Origin: Mallotus nudiflorus
Lineage: Eukaryota > Streptophyta > Magnoliopsida > Malpighiales > Euphorbiaceae
DNA: 64,000 nt
Reading direction: 5' to 3'
Assembly (NCBI GenBank): GCA_947683625.1
Contig: CANTUR010000003.1
Coordinates: 248,001-312,000 of the forward strand
The translations under genes were made by a program, and so were the position numbers. The notes beneath the pieces were generated by a model, which searched no databases, was not told where the DNA came from, and saw nothing but the letters and a program-made list of their open reading frames with translations. Shown here one piece after another: positions 46,860-58,333 of the stretch (position 1 is its first letter; every line of letters begins with the position of its first letter).

Positions 46860-47790
46860 CATTCCCTTCTAGATCGAATATCTTTGCAGCTCCTTAAGGC
46901 AGGATTGTCTTGACTAGATATGGTCCTTCCTAATTTGGTTTGAATTTCCCTCTCAGATCAAACACCATCACCCTTGTCTGCTTCAATACCATATCTTCAG
47001 CTTTTATCTATCCTGGCTCAACCCTTTTATTGAAAGCTCTCGCTATCCTCTTCTAATAAATCTGAGTGTGAAATAGAGCATCCATCCTTTTCTCATCTAG
47101 AGAAATAAGGTAATCGAATCTCTTTTGTATCCATTCATTCTCATGAATTTTTGCTTCCATAACGACTCTCAAAGATTTGATTTCTATTTCTATGGGCAAA
47201 ACCACTTCACAACCATATACTAACAAGAACAGAGTTTTTCCCATAGGAGTGCATGTTGTAGTTCTGTATCCCCATAAAGCAAAAAGGAGATATTCAAACC
47301 AATCTTTTTGCATTTTCACCATCTTGGAGAGAATCTTTTTTATATTCTTATTAGTTGTTTTAACTGCACCATTAGCCTGAGGTTGATAAGACGAGGACTT
47401 ATGATCCTCAATCTTGTATCTCTACAGTAATTCAACTATTTCTACCTGGAACTGAACACCATTGTTTATCACAATATAATGCGGGACCCCATATCTATAA
47501 ATAAAATTCTTTTCGATAAACCTTGCCATCTGTCTAGCCTTCAAGGTACCAAAGGACTCTGCTTCTATCCATCTAGAGAAGTAGTCAATTGCAACTACTA
47601 TATATTTGTGCCCATTTAAAGCAGTTGGTTTTAATTCCCCTATTATATCTATTCCCCAGGCTGCAAAGGGCCATGAAGATGTTAAACTGTTTAGCACCGT
47701 AAGGGAAAGATGATTAAGGTTCCCATGTACTTGACACCGATGACATTCTTTCACTACCCGGATACAGTCCTTTTCCATGCTTATCCAATA
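46860..47790 (-). pseudogene. TAT-2 integrase
   Basis: Minus strand. CHRCQVHGNL (zinc-binding cysteines, about 47,740), WPFAAWGIDIIGELKP (first Asp), GHKYIVVAIDYFSRWIEAESF, then GVPHYIVINNGVQF, where the second catalytic aspartate (normally DNG) is asparagine. The catalytic-Glu region is frameshifted near 47,400. The C-terminal part (47,322-47,053) reads WFEYLLFALWGYRTTTCTPM, SLVYG-like LLVYGCEVVLPIEIEI and RFDYLISLDEKR. It would insert the element DNA; the D-to-N change and breaks make it inactive. Confidence 0.88.
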
Positions 47791-48050
47791 ATACCCTTGC
47801 TAAACCATTTTCTTTGCCAGAATCATCCCGTTCATGTGAGGTCTACAAACTCCTGCATGAATTCTCTTATTGCATGTTCTGCTTCATCCTTTTTGAGACA
47901 TCTTAGTTGTATTCCATTTGGCATCCTTCTGTAAAATATCCTATCATGACTTGTATAATGGCATGCAAGGATACGAAGAGTATATCTTTCTTTAGAAGTT
48001 GCTTCATCTGGGTATTTCCTTTCCTTAATAAATCTCTAGATGTTTTAAAA

Positions 48051-48545
48051 TCATGGCTTTTCTTCTGGCCCTATTTGGATACTCCTGACTTTTTCCTCAC
48101 CATAACATAGAGATTTCATTTTCATTATTACCAAAGGCTTCATCATTGATCCCATCGGCTTATCCCACATTGAAGAAAGTGTTGCTAAAGCATCCGCCAT
48201 TTGATTCTCATCTCTTGGTAAATGCATAAAGAGACACTTAGTGAACTTCCTCATTAGCTTTTTCAAGTAGTAGATGTAAGGTTTCAACCTCTCTTCTTTC
48301 ACTTCCCATTCCTCATTAGCCTGACTAATGACTAACATAGAATCTCCATAAACCAGTAGGTCTTTAACTTCAACTGCTAGCTCTACTTCCATGCCATAGA
48401 TGCATGCCTCGTACTCAACCATGTTGTTTATAAACCTAAAGTCTAATTTCTTGGCCATTGGGATAGTTTCTCCTCCTTATGTAACAAGGATTACTCTTAG
48501 CCCGACTCTTCTATTATTCACAGCTCCATCAAAATAAAGCTTCAA
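48051..48545 (-). pseudogene. TAT-2 second, archaeal-type RNase H (aRNH)
   Basis: Minus strand FDGAVNNRR (first Asp, about 48,538), then KKLDFRFINNMVEYEACIYG (Glu), LLVYGDSMLVISQ (Asp) and HLPRDENQMADALATLSSM (Asp). These are the words of the additional RNase H found in TAT/Ogre elements between the normal RNase H and integrase. The frame is open from 48,458 to 48,051. It looks the best preserved of the enzymes, with all four acidic positions present. Confidence 0.85.
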
Positions 48546-49138
48546 TTCACGTTGTTCTATTGCTGTTAAATTCTCATCTGGGAACTCTAGATTCCACTAA
48601 TCATTTCCCTCTAGGTCAAAAATTCTACTACTGCTCTTCCTTTGATGACCTTAATGGTGATGTATTCTATATCAAACTCAATTAGAAGTACCAGCCATTG
48701 AGACATCTTTCTAGTCAAAGCTAGTGCTTGAAACAAGTACCTCAAAGGATTTATCTTTGAGACAGCTTGTACTTTGTAAGATTGGAAATAATGCCTTAGC
48801 TTCTTTGTAGCCTAGATCATTATCAAACATGTCTTCTCCACCAGATTGTATTTTTCTTCATATGGTAGAAACTTTTTACTAAGATAATACACTGCGTACT
48901 CCACCCCTTATGGTTCTTCTTGTGCTAGCATTGCCCCCATTTCCTTTTCCTCTAAAGCCAAATACAAAATTAAAGGTTTACTTTGCCTTGATGGTCTTAA
49001 CACATACGGGTTAGTAGGTATTCTTTAATCTTATTGAAGGCTTTTTAACATTCTTCCTTAAAGTTTAAAGATCATATCATAGACCACGGTAAGTCTCACA
49101 ATAAACCTATTGATGTACTGTAATGTTCCAATAAACCA
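48546..49138 (-). pseudogene. TAT-2 gypsy RNase H
   Basis: Minus-strand fragments LILYLALEEKEMGAMLAQEE, VEYAVYYLSKKFLPYEEKYN, KLRHYFQSYKVQAVSKINPL and a QWLVLLIEFDIEY end. Stops at several points, for example near 48,908. Located between RT and the second RNase H. Confidence 0.82.
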
Positions 49139-49730
49139 TCATACTTCTTTCTCTGTTCTTAGTGTTGGCATTTCTTGGATGGCTTTAATCTTGTATGGGT
49201 TGACTTTTATTCCTTTATTGCTAACTATGTGCCCTAATAACTTTCTCAAAGTTACCCCAAAGATGCATTTCTTCGGATTAAGCCTTAGGTTATATCTTTT
49301 TATTCTCACTAGGAACTTATCCAAAGCCTCAAAGTGTCCCTCTCTTGTTTTTTACTTAACCATCATATTGTTGATGTACACCTGCACTTCCTTATGCATC
49401 ATATTATGAAATAAGGTAGTGGCTGCTCTTTGATAAGTTGCTCCTGCATTCTTTAAACTAAAGGGTATCACCTTGTAGCAATACGTCCCCCATTTAATGA
49501 TAAAAGCAGTTTTGATCTTGTCTATAACTGCCATCATTATCTTATTATAACCTAAGAACCCATCCATAAAGGAATACATTGCATTAGATGTTGCACTATT
49601 AATAATCACATCAATATGGGGTAAAGGAAAGTCGTCTTTTGGACATGCCTTATTTAGATCTCTAAAGTCTATACACATTTGGACTTTTCCATCTTTCTTA
49701 AGAACTAGTACTATGTTTGCCAACCGTTAA
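49139..49730 (-). pseudogene. TAT-2 reverse transcriptase with mutated active site
   Basis: Minus strand. ANIVLVLKKDGKVQMCIDFR, DLNKACPKDDFPLPHID, YSFMDGFLGYNKIMM, WGTYCYKVIPFSLKNAGATY and HKEVQVYINNMMVK, followed by FLVRIKRYNLRLNPKKC, FGVTLRKLLGHIVSNKGI and a tether. The catalytic box should be YVDDM; it reads YINNM, so both aspartates have become asparagine (two G-to-A changes on the coding strand). The N-terminal finger region right of 49,730 is also present but broken. Confidence 0.9.
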
Positions 49731-50500
49731 GGGTATTCCACTACTTTTAAAAAGTTAGCCTGGATTTGCTTAGCAATTTCCTCTCTTATCTTTTCTGTCC
49801 ACTCTGGCCTCAACCTATGAAGTTTTTGCTTAACAGGTTTAGCTTCTGGATATATTGGAATGTGATGCTCCATAATTTCTTTGTCTAGCACTGGCATATC
49901 CTTATAGGACCAAGCAAATACTACCTTTCTTTTTATTAATATTCTCTCAAATGTTTCTCTTTCTTTAGGAGTTAAATCATATGATATAGAAATGTGTTTT
50001 GGTTATTCATTTGTGCCCATGTTTAATGATTCTATTGAATATAATTAATGTCAAACATGCATGAATGATCATTATTAAAATGCCCAAGACCATCAGAATC
50101 AACATCACATAAGTAAGCCAAACTAGAATTCATATCATTAACCACAGGAAAAATAAAGTTTTCTTCCTCAAACAAATCAGACGTTATTACATCAGTTTCT
50201 TTATAAAAAAACATCACTAAAAATGTTATTAATAATGCTAGCTAAATCTTGTGGTGGTTCGTCATTAGGTGGCAGACAAAGCAATTCTTAAATGTCCTCA
50301 GCTTTCATATTTTTAGCAACTATCTTCATCACCTTGTCTTTATTGCCTTATACCAACCTCTCAACTATCTGCTTTTTAAAGATCTCAAACCCAGGGATAT
50401 CTACTCCAGATACTTAAACAGGCTCCTTTTTACCCAAATAGAACTTCTCCTTCCTTTATTTGACAAAGTTATCCTTTAAAGGTCCTACATTCCTTAGGAG
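49731..50500 (-). other. TAT-2 protease-RT spacer and RT N-terminus
   Basis: Contains RT-preceding words (RLRPEWTEKIREEIAKQIQA type, about 49,810-49,760) and, further right, an acidic frame 50,217-50,032 with a CMFDIN motif also kept in TAT-1 at about 19,400. No separate gene. Confidence 0.6.
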
Positions 50501-51460
50501 GTTACTCTCATTAAAAAACCTTCTCCTTGCCATTTTGCTATCAAATTTAATTCCAGCATAGCCCAATCCTCTTGTGTCATCTTGGGTTTTGAAGTCTAGT
50601 AATTCTAGGATACCTTGCTCGTCTTTTCCCAGTCCTTGTCCAGGTCAATAATTCATCTTCTCAATCATGCTTATCACCCTTGGATCCATCATAATTCCCT
50701 CTGAGATCATAGCTATTTGGAAACCAGGAGGAATAACTACCTACTTTTGACTATTGATAACTGTGGACACAGTCTTACCCATAGTCACATATAAAGTTAC
50801 AACCTCCCCTTTATGTAGGAATTTCACCTTTTGATGCACAGTGGAAGGCACTCCTCCTAAAAAATGATACCAAGGCCTACCTAATAACAAGGCATAGGTG
50901 ACAGGAATGTCTAGCACGGTGAATTCCACCATTGCTTCTATAGGCCTAGTCTTCACAAGAGCCACAAAATGTTCCCTCTACATTCCTCATGCTATCATCA
51001 TAAGCCCTGATTAATAGGTCTAACTTTGCCAAATCCTCTACCTTCACTCCTATATTGGGTAGGATCCATAGCGGGAAAATATTAATTACGGACCCATCAT
51101 CCACCATCACATAATCGGTCCTTTCCCCTCTTACTTCAACTGGAATGAACAGGGCCTTATTATGATTCCTTTCTTCTATAAGTAAATCCTCATCAGAGAA
51201 AGTAATAACCCCATGCTTTTTGTCCATAACCTTAGCCACCATTGCTTCAGGGGTAGCAGAAGTTTTGATGTTCATGTTAGCTAGAGCCTTAGCCAGAGCT
51301 TTTCTATGGCTACTGAAGTGCATCAAGAGCTCCCAAATGCTCACATTTGCTTTTTCTTTCTTGAGTTGTTCAAGAATTAGGTCATTGCCATATTCATCTG
51401 AGTCTTCTCCTTCAATAGCTTCTTCTCTCTATGTAGTTTTTTCTACTGGTTTATAGCCCT
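50501..51460 (-). pseudogene. TAT-2 protease region
   Basis: Minus strand. LLMHFSSHRKALAKALANMN, VITFSDEDLLIEERNHNKAL, FIPVEVRGERTDYVMVDDGS (active-site Asp), INIFPLWILPNIGVKVEDLA, then, after a frameshift at about 50,955, IEAMVEFTVLDIPVTYALLL, GRPWYHFLGGVPSTVHQKVK. A retropepsin-type protease that would process the polyprotein. The catalytic motif is DDG, one step from the usual. Length and order match TAT-3. Confidence 0.85.
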
Positions 51461-51879
51461 TCCCACTTCTGGTGACATGATTGACTTCAGGATTATCAAG
51501 CCATACATTATATCTTTTAGTGCCTTTCTCATCAGAATTATACCAAATATCAATAGCCCCGATAGTCCGTTCCTTCTTTCCATCTTTCCATACTTTAACC
51601 ATGCATTTCTCCTTTTTGACTAGCAGCTCTTCATCATCAAACTCATTACCCCATCCTGTAGGCTCAATTATTTCATTGGATATGTCAAAAGAAGGTGGTT
51701 TAGAATAAAATACCTTATAATCAAACTTGCTAGAGGGTTGACCCAGTAAGTCTTCTACTCTTTACATATCTTTAGGGGCACTAAGAGATTTTTCATCAGC
51801 TTTAAGGTTTAGATCCTTAAAAGAGTTTAGCACTTCTTCCTCGCTTACTCCTGAGTTAATCATCATGGTTGTTGGAGGT

Positions 51880-53340
51880 GGCATGTTTCAGTAATTTAGG
51901 AAAGGATTATTTCGAGTGTTTGGGTTTGGGTTTGGGTTTGGATTTGATTTTTCAAGGTCTATGATTTTTTTGAAATATATGAGGTTTTGGATTTCATGTT
52001 TAAGGCACATGCAAGAGTCAGTTGGGTGACTAATAACTTAGTGAAACTTATAGTAACTATTTGGGTTAAAGCTAGGGAGATTTGGGTTTGGTGGTCTAGT
52101 AGGGGTTAAAGGTCTAAGGAGGCCTTTTTAGGTGAGACGGTTTAAGACTTTGGATGAGGGTTGGTTAAAGTTTGAGAATCTCCTAGGTTTTTGGATAGCA
52201 TGAACACCTGCAACTTAGCTAGTATTTCCTTACTGTATGCCCCTAGTTGGGTAATTTCTCACTCCAATGCTCCTAGCGACCTTTTTTTTTCTCGTTTTTT
52301 ATTTCTTCAACTTACAACCCATCATCATAGAGATCTACAAATGTCTTGGGATTCATCATTTACAACCTCTCAACCAGATTAGGTAGCACATTTTGAATTA
52401 TCATCCTAACTTGATCCTTCTCAGCCAATTTATTCTTCATTAGTCCCACTTTATTCATGAACCTGGTTAGAAAATCCGAGAATGACTCATTAGGCTTCTG
52501 CTTGGTCAGTTCTAAATCCCTGATATACACTTTGAGCCTAGTGTTATAGTTATATTACTTTAGGAAAGCAGTGCATAGCTCTCTTCAATCTACACAAATA
52601 GACTTTTCCAACCCATGATACCAATTGACAATCATGCCCTCCAATGACAGTACAAACAACTTGGTAATCATGGATAAAGGAGCCTTAGTGGTGCTATGTT
52701 AATTGTGTATTGACTAAGCTGAATTCTCGGGTCCCCAGTACGATCAAACTTCTGCAGCTGTGGCATTTTGAATTTATCAGGCAATTCATCCTCCCCAAAT
52801 TGTAGCATATCATCAAAATCAAATGAGCATCCAATGCCTTGTCCTCTCATCAATTCCTCCATCTTGGATATTTTCTAAGTCAATGCTTTCATCTGCTTGG
52901 ATTCCAACTCTTGAACTTGCTCCAATGATTCCCTTTTTTCCCTTTCAACTATATAACTCTTAACATCGTCGAGTTTCATTTCCCCAGCATTATCATTGTT
53001 AGCAGGTAGTGCACCCATAATAGGTGGATTAGTCACAATAAGTGGATTGGCCATAGGAGGTGCAACAGCAGTAGGTGGTGGCATCAATCCAGCCAAGGCT
53101 TGTCTTAACTCATCTTGCATCATCGCTCTCATGTCATCCATCAGTGCTCCTTTGACATCCTCTAGGGTCCAGTTTCCTCCTTCATGTCGTTCCATTTCTT
53201 TGGCTTGTTTTAGTTGTGCAAATTCTAAGTAGAGTGGGTTGATGGGACTCCTTTCCAGTCTGCTGAGGATCTCTTTTATAATCGATTGCGGACTCGAATC
53301 AATTCTCACTAATCTGCCACCCTTTCGACTCCAAACACTG
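51880..53340 (-). pseudogene. TAT-2 gag
   Basis: Minus strand from the TTTCAG acceptor-like site (about 53,365): DSFGSSSVWSRKGGRLVRID, SPINPLYLEF, VKGALMDDMRAMMQDELRQA, a proline/alanine linker, EKRESLEQVQELESKQMKAL, MPQLQKFDRTGDPRIQLSQY, then the gag domain (WYHGLEKSI..., FLTRFMNK, about 52,620-52,440), a PNP-rich tail and MMINSGVSEEEVL (51,867). The open frame 53,309-52,875 is long and the rest is broken by stops and a frameshift near 52,670. Confidence 0.88.
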
Positions 53341-54116
53341 GAAGACCCAAATGAATCTATGATGGCTGAAAGTCAAATGTTATTATGATGCATGAAATGC
53401 ATGTATGCATGATGCACGTGCTATACAATAGGTAACAAGTAACAAGTTAGGTATATATACATCCTTCCAACCTTATTCCTCCCACACACGTATTCAATGG
53501 CGAATCTCTTTACCTAGGATTTTTGGACTTGGTCTTAATATCAACATGGGATATCAAGGACTGACGTGCATGCCAAATCTCTCTTAAAGCAATAAAATAT
53601 AGAAATAATATTTCTAGGTATAAAAGCATAGCCTAATCTTTATTAGTCCTGACGAACCTTTAAAGTATGGGCTTAGACCTTTATAGATAGAAATACCTTA
53701 TGGCAACATTCACAAGCAATTTAGGTAGATCTTAGGGGAAGTAACGAAGCCATTATATGTGGTTAGGGTCTGATAAAAAGGTTAAGGTTCCCTTAACAAG
53801 ATGCCCTCCTTTAGGACTTGAGTCACAGGCCAAGGTCAGAGGGGCCCAACATCCTTTGCAAACTTGAGAGAAGACTACCCCCCTTAAGGACTTGGGTTAT
53901 AGACTTTGGTCAAATGAGCCCGATAATCTCTCTTAAACCGAGTTAAGGCTAAGAGTGATGGTTAGCCAATTTACGATCCCATGAAGCTAGTGGAATCATA
54001 GAACCATAAACCAACGCCATCGATTAATAGGGACATGTAAAATGAATGCAAAAATAAAATAATAATTAATAAAATAATTCTACGGAACACAAGTAGAATC
54101 ATTATCTCTTATCCCT
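53341..54116 (-). other. TAT-2 leader, primer site deleted
   Basis: Same order as the TAT-1 leader, with the duplicated GGACTT...GTCA block at 53,800-53,920. Where the primer site should follow the LTR end the sequence is only TTAGGGATAAGAG, so about 17 bases including TGG are gone. Confidence 0.75.
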
Positions 54117-56243
54117 AATAGACGACAGGGTTTAGTACGCATCCAAGATTTTAACAATTGGGACACTGTTTGAGCTCAGGGCTCTAGAGAACACACTAAC
54201 CATTGTCACAAAGACATGGCATGGAAATGAGGAGTCGCCACCCAGGGTAATAACTGGGACAAATAAAAAAGGTGGTGCTTAATTCCTTGAAAGAAAGCTA
54301 GCACCATAACCAGGAGATTCTGGGTGCAGAATACCAACTTCTTTTAGTCTTGTGTTCATTTAGAATTACTTTATGAATTACTAAATTATCCTCTATTTAC
54401 ATGCAATTTCATATAAATCCTTATTCTAGCAATTAACTCCAAGGCAAACCAGTCATGAAAATACAAGTAAATAATGCATTCAATCAAACATATAATCTCT
54501 AAGTTAGTCTAATATACATGGATTTTAATTAAATGAACTAAATCTACATGTTTTAATAAATGAGCTTAAAGACTAATTCCTTTTAATTTTAATTAAATGA
54601 ACCTAAGTCTATTTATTTTAATTCTAAAAAATGGGCCTAAATCTACAAATTATGAAGGTATTTAAATTAGTGGGCATAATTCTACATGTTTTAATGCTAA
54701 AGTGAGCTTAAATCTACAAATTATGAAAAATGTTTAAATTAAATGGGCTAAGTCTAAATTAATTAAATAAAATTAAGTAGGCCTATGTCTAATTTACTGG
54801 ATGGGCCTAAATTATGTCTAACCTAAAATCTAATTAAATATGAGCCTAAATATATATGTTAATTAATTAAACCTAATTAATTATTAGGTGAGATGAGCTA
54901 AAAAATAATTATCCAAATAACAATAATTAAAGCCTAACATGGGCTTAAGGCCCCAAAACACATAAAAATAATAAACAAGCCCAAAAATAAATATAACATG
55001 CCAAAATAAATAAATAAAAGACCAAATAAATAATTAAATTAATCTCTTCTAAAAAAACCTTAATTTTTATTAACGTGCAACCGAAATTAATCTTCTTCCT
55101 CCATTAATTTTAATTAATTACCTAATTAAAACTCTAATTTTACTAACCAATTAATCAAAATAAACAAACAATCACATATAATTCCACTATTAGGGCTATT
55201 ACAATAATCTATTGAAAATGATAATAAAAATAATTAATACAATCCCAAAAATAAATAAATAAAATAAAGCAATAAAATAAAATAATAATAAAAAAACTAG
55301 AAACTATATCTATACAAGGTGTTATCCATGGCATCCTATGGATCTCTTATGGATTTGATTCTCCAAGTATGATCATCATGTGTTTTCCTCCATAATCACA
55401 AAAAAAAATTATGATTAGTGAATAAATTATAATAATAACTCAAATAGTAGAAATAATCAATAAAATCAAAAAGAAATAAATAAATAAAATAGAATAAGAA
55501 GACAATGATGATGCTTATGAGTGATGGGATGCTCCTCATATTTGCAAAATCACCGTTCTTGATAAGTCTTCAAATATTATTCTTCAAAGATCCTTGATTA
55601 AGCAATTAAGCAAAAGAAATTTTGTACAGAATAAGATTTTTCTCTCTCTTTTTTCTCTTTTTTTCTTTTCTTCCATTATTTATTTTTGTTCTTCCTCTTC
55701 TGCCTTCTCTCCTTTTCTTTTTTTTTTCCTCCTTTTTTTCAAAGCCAAAGCCCTCCTATATTTAGGGATACATCTTAAAACCCTAGTTATAAATTGATTC
55801 TTAAAAGACTTCTATTTCCTTAAAAATATTATCAAAATAATTTTAGGGGAATTTCAAACCAATTAGGACTCAATTTATCTAGAAAATTCGAGATTTATCC
55901 TAAAAATTCAAGAATTTGCGGAAGGAGTCTAATTCTAATCAGGATTGCATAATTTCGATCGGAATTACGTAATTCTGATCGGAATTAGGGTAATTTTGAT
56001 CACCTTTTTTTTTCTTTAACTTTTAATTATAGAAAGGTCCTTGTAAGAATATAATTTTTGCAATTAGATCCCTAAAAAGCATTGCAATTTAGTCCATGAA
56101 AACCTTAAATCCTTTCTTTAAAAAAATACAATTAGACCCTTGAAGTTTCGAAATTCAAATATTGAAGACCTATTCATGACATTTTTATCATTGGAGTCTT
56201 CTGTTACATCCATAACTCATCATCTTGAAATTGGGTGTCTACA
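54117..56243 (-). repeat. TAT-2 5' LTR
   Basis: Minus-strand start TGTAGACACCCAATTTC (at 56,243) and end CTGTCGTCTA (about 54,117). It is about 2.13 kb. It has extra copies of an AATTCTGATCGGAATTA motif (55,930-55,990) compared with the 3' LTR. Confidence 0.92.
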
Positions 56244-57350
56244 ACACCAAAAGCACATCCATATTTCCTTATATTTTTAAAACAAGATCAAAAACTAAAA
56301 GTAAATAAAAAAGAAATAAAATTAAGTACATGCTACTAAATAAAATAAATCCTTTAACTTATTACACTACTAATAGTTTCAACAAACTTTGAATCATAAA
56401 TACCCATTTCACAACCAACAACATCTCCTAAATTATAACTAGAAGCACTAAAAGCACATCCAACTTTCCCTACACTTTTAAAACAATATCAGAAACTAAA
56501 AGTAAAGTAAAAAAGCAATAAAATTAAATACATGCTACCTAATAAAAAAATCCTTTAACTCATTACCACCACTAACAGTTTCAACAAACTTGGAATCATA
56601 AGCATCCTTTTCACATCTAGCAACATCTCTTAAATCATAACTACAAGCACTAAAGCCATATTCACCTTTCCCTGCACTTTTAAAACAAGATAAAAAAACT
56701 AAAAGTAAACCAAAAAGCAACAAAATTAATACATGCTACCTAATAAATGAAATCCTTTAACTCATTACCACCACCAAAAGTTTCAGTAAACTCTGAATCA
56801 TAAGCACCCTTTTCACAACCAGCAACATCTCCTAATTCAAAACTAGAAGCACTAAAAGCACATCCACTTTTTCTTGCACTTTTAAAACAAGTTTAAAAAC
56901 TAAAAGTAAACCAAAAAGCAACAAAATTAAATGCATGCTACCTAATGAAAGAAATCCTTTAACTCGTCACCACCACCAACAGTTTCAATAAACTTTGAAT
57001 TATAAACACCTTTTTCATAGTTAGTAACATCTCCTAAATTAGAACTAAAAGCACCAAAAGCACATCCACCTTTCCCTATACTTTTAAAACAAGATCAAAA
57101 ACTAAAAGTAAATCAAAAAGCAACAAAATTAAATATATGCTAAATAATAAAAGAAATCTTTTAACTCATCACCACCACCAACAGTTTCAACATACTCTAA
57201 ATCATAAGCACCCTTTTCACAACAAGCAATATCTCCTAAATCAGAACTAAAAGCACCAAAAGCATATCCACATTTCCTTACACTTTTAAAACAAGATTAG
57301 AAACTAAAAGTAAACAAAAAAGCAACAAAATTAAATACCTTCTACCTAAT
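56244..57350 (-). repeat. 202-bp exon-like tandem array, right part (5 units plus a piece)
   Basis: Anchors at 56,350, 56,551, 56,753, 56,955 and 57,157 (spacing 201-202). Minus-strand reading of each unit gives an uninterrupted frame resembling FSASSYDLGDVAGCEKGAYD, then EFVETVGGGNELKD, with substitutions between units. The flanks of each frame look like a small intron of about 80 bp ending AAAAGTGCAGG. The array ends at the tRNA pseudogene. Confidence 0.75.
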
Positions 57351-57357
57351 AAAAGAA

Positions 57358-57430
57358 TGAAGATGTGAGGTATCGATTCTCGTACCTCTCGCATACTAAG
57401 CAAGTGCTCTACCATCTGAGCTACACCTAT
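57358..57430 (-). pseudogene. tRNA-Ala pseudogene with anticodon changed to AGT
   Basis: The minus-strand 73-nt sequence has the D-arm TAGCTCAGATGGTAGAGC, anticodon arm CTTGC-TTAGTAT-GCGAG and T-loop ATCGATA of plant nuclear tRNA-Ala(AGC). The anticodon is AGT instead of AGC. The acceptor stem has two mismatches at its end and the T-stem two, so it is probably not charged. It lies at the upstream edge of the exon-like array. Confidence 0.85.
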
Positions 57431-57439
57431 CTTTATATT

Positions 57440-58333
57440 TCATTTACTGACACATTATTAAATTAGGTTATGATTTGTTTTAGGATTAATTCTTCAATTT
57501 GAAGTTATAAGGTATTATTTTGTATTTTACAAATATATTAGAGTACTTGAAATCTTAAAAATGATAAAATTATATTTTTCATGATTGAAATATATTGATA
57601 AAATTGTAACTATTTTAGAATCATTAGAAATTTAAATTATGACTTTATTGTCCTTACCCAAAGTTCTATTATCAATTTTTAGAAATAGTCATGTTGGTTC
57701 AATTATAATGCACACATTAAGAACTTGAATAATCAATTATGTACATAAAATTTATTACATGTGAGTTGATTGTACTTTAGTTATCACATTATGTGTATCT
57801 TTATAACTCACTTAAGGAATTTATGAAATAAAATCTCAAAAAATATATTGGCTAATGCTTCACTAATTAAAAAAAAAAAGAAAAATTAAGGAAAATAATT
57901 AAAAAAAAAAAGAGAAATAAGAGAGAAATAAAAAAAATTACAATAAAATAAAAATTAAAAATTAAAAAAGAAAGGAAGTATAAAAATTAAAAAAAGGAAA
58001 AGGAAAAGGAAAAAAGAAAGAGAAAATAAAAAAGAAAAAAAGGGTGGAGAAAAATATAAGAAAAAAGGATAAAATAAAAAATTTTAAAAGAATAAAAAAA
58101 TAAGAGAAAAATAAATAATAAAAAGAAGAGAAAAAAAACTGTCAAGAAATTAATAAAATATTAAAAAAGGTAGAGAAATGAAAGAGAAATAAAAAATAAA
58201 AATATGGGTACAATTTTTAAAATATAAAAAATATTATTATAATTATGATAGGGTAGATTTATAATTAACAAAAATTTAAAATATTTTTATTGACAACATT
58301 TTTAAAATGGGTTATTTTTATAAAAAATATTTC
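57440..58333. other. MULE-2 right interior, A-rich
   Basis: No gene seen. 57,860-58,200 is an A-rich plus-strand tract (AAAAAG/AAATAA), comparable to the A-rich end of MULE-1. Confidence 0.5.

Larger units (their letters stand above)
39275..56243 (-). mobile_element. TAT-2, a nearly complete 17-kb TAT-lineage gypsy element with opposite-strand cargo genes
   Basis: 5' LTR 54,117-56,243 and 3' LTR 39,275-41,345, similar along their whole length. On the minus strand: leader, gag, protease, RT, RNase H, a second archaeal-type RNase H and integrase. Between integrase and the 3' LTR lie two plus-strand genes and repeat arrays. Flanks GCACC (39,270-39,274) and ACACC (56,244-56,248) match at 4 of 5. 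It sits inside the 202-bp array. The primer site is lost: the 5' LTR end runs from CGTCTATTA straight into GGGATAAGAG. With the RT and integrase defects it is immobile. Confidence 0.93.
36755..58333. mobile_element. MULE-2, a probable Mutator-like element interrupted by TAT-2
   Basis: TAATTTATT occurs exactly at 36,746-36,754 and 58,334-58,342, a 9-bp target duplication as for Mutator elements. Removing the insertion and one copy restores a TAT LTR of about the right length and order. Ends are GGGAATTTTCATAAATACC (left) and, read inward, GAAATATTTTTTATAAAAATAACCC (right), a loose inverted match. Without TAT-2 it is about 4.6 kb. It carries the 202-bp exon-like array and a tRNA pseudogene and lacks a recognisable transposase. 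The AT-rich duplication weakens the case slightly. Confidence 0.65.

Noticed and set aside
38761..57350. Centromeric or other satellite DNA
   Set aside because: Only eight units of 202 bp, bounded on both sides, with an open frame in every complete unit; an exon-like array in a transposon fits better.
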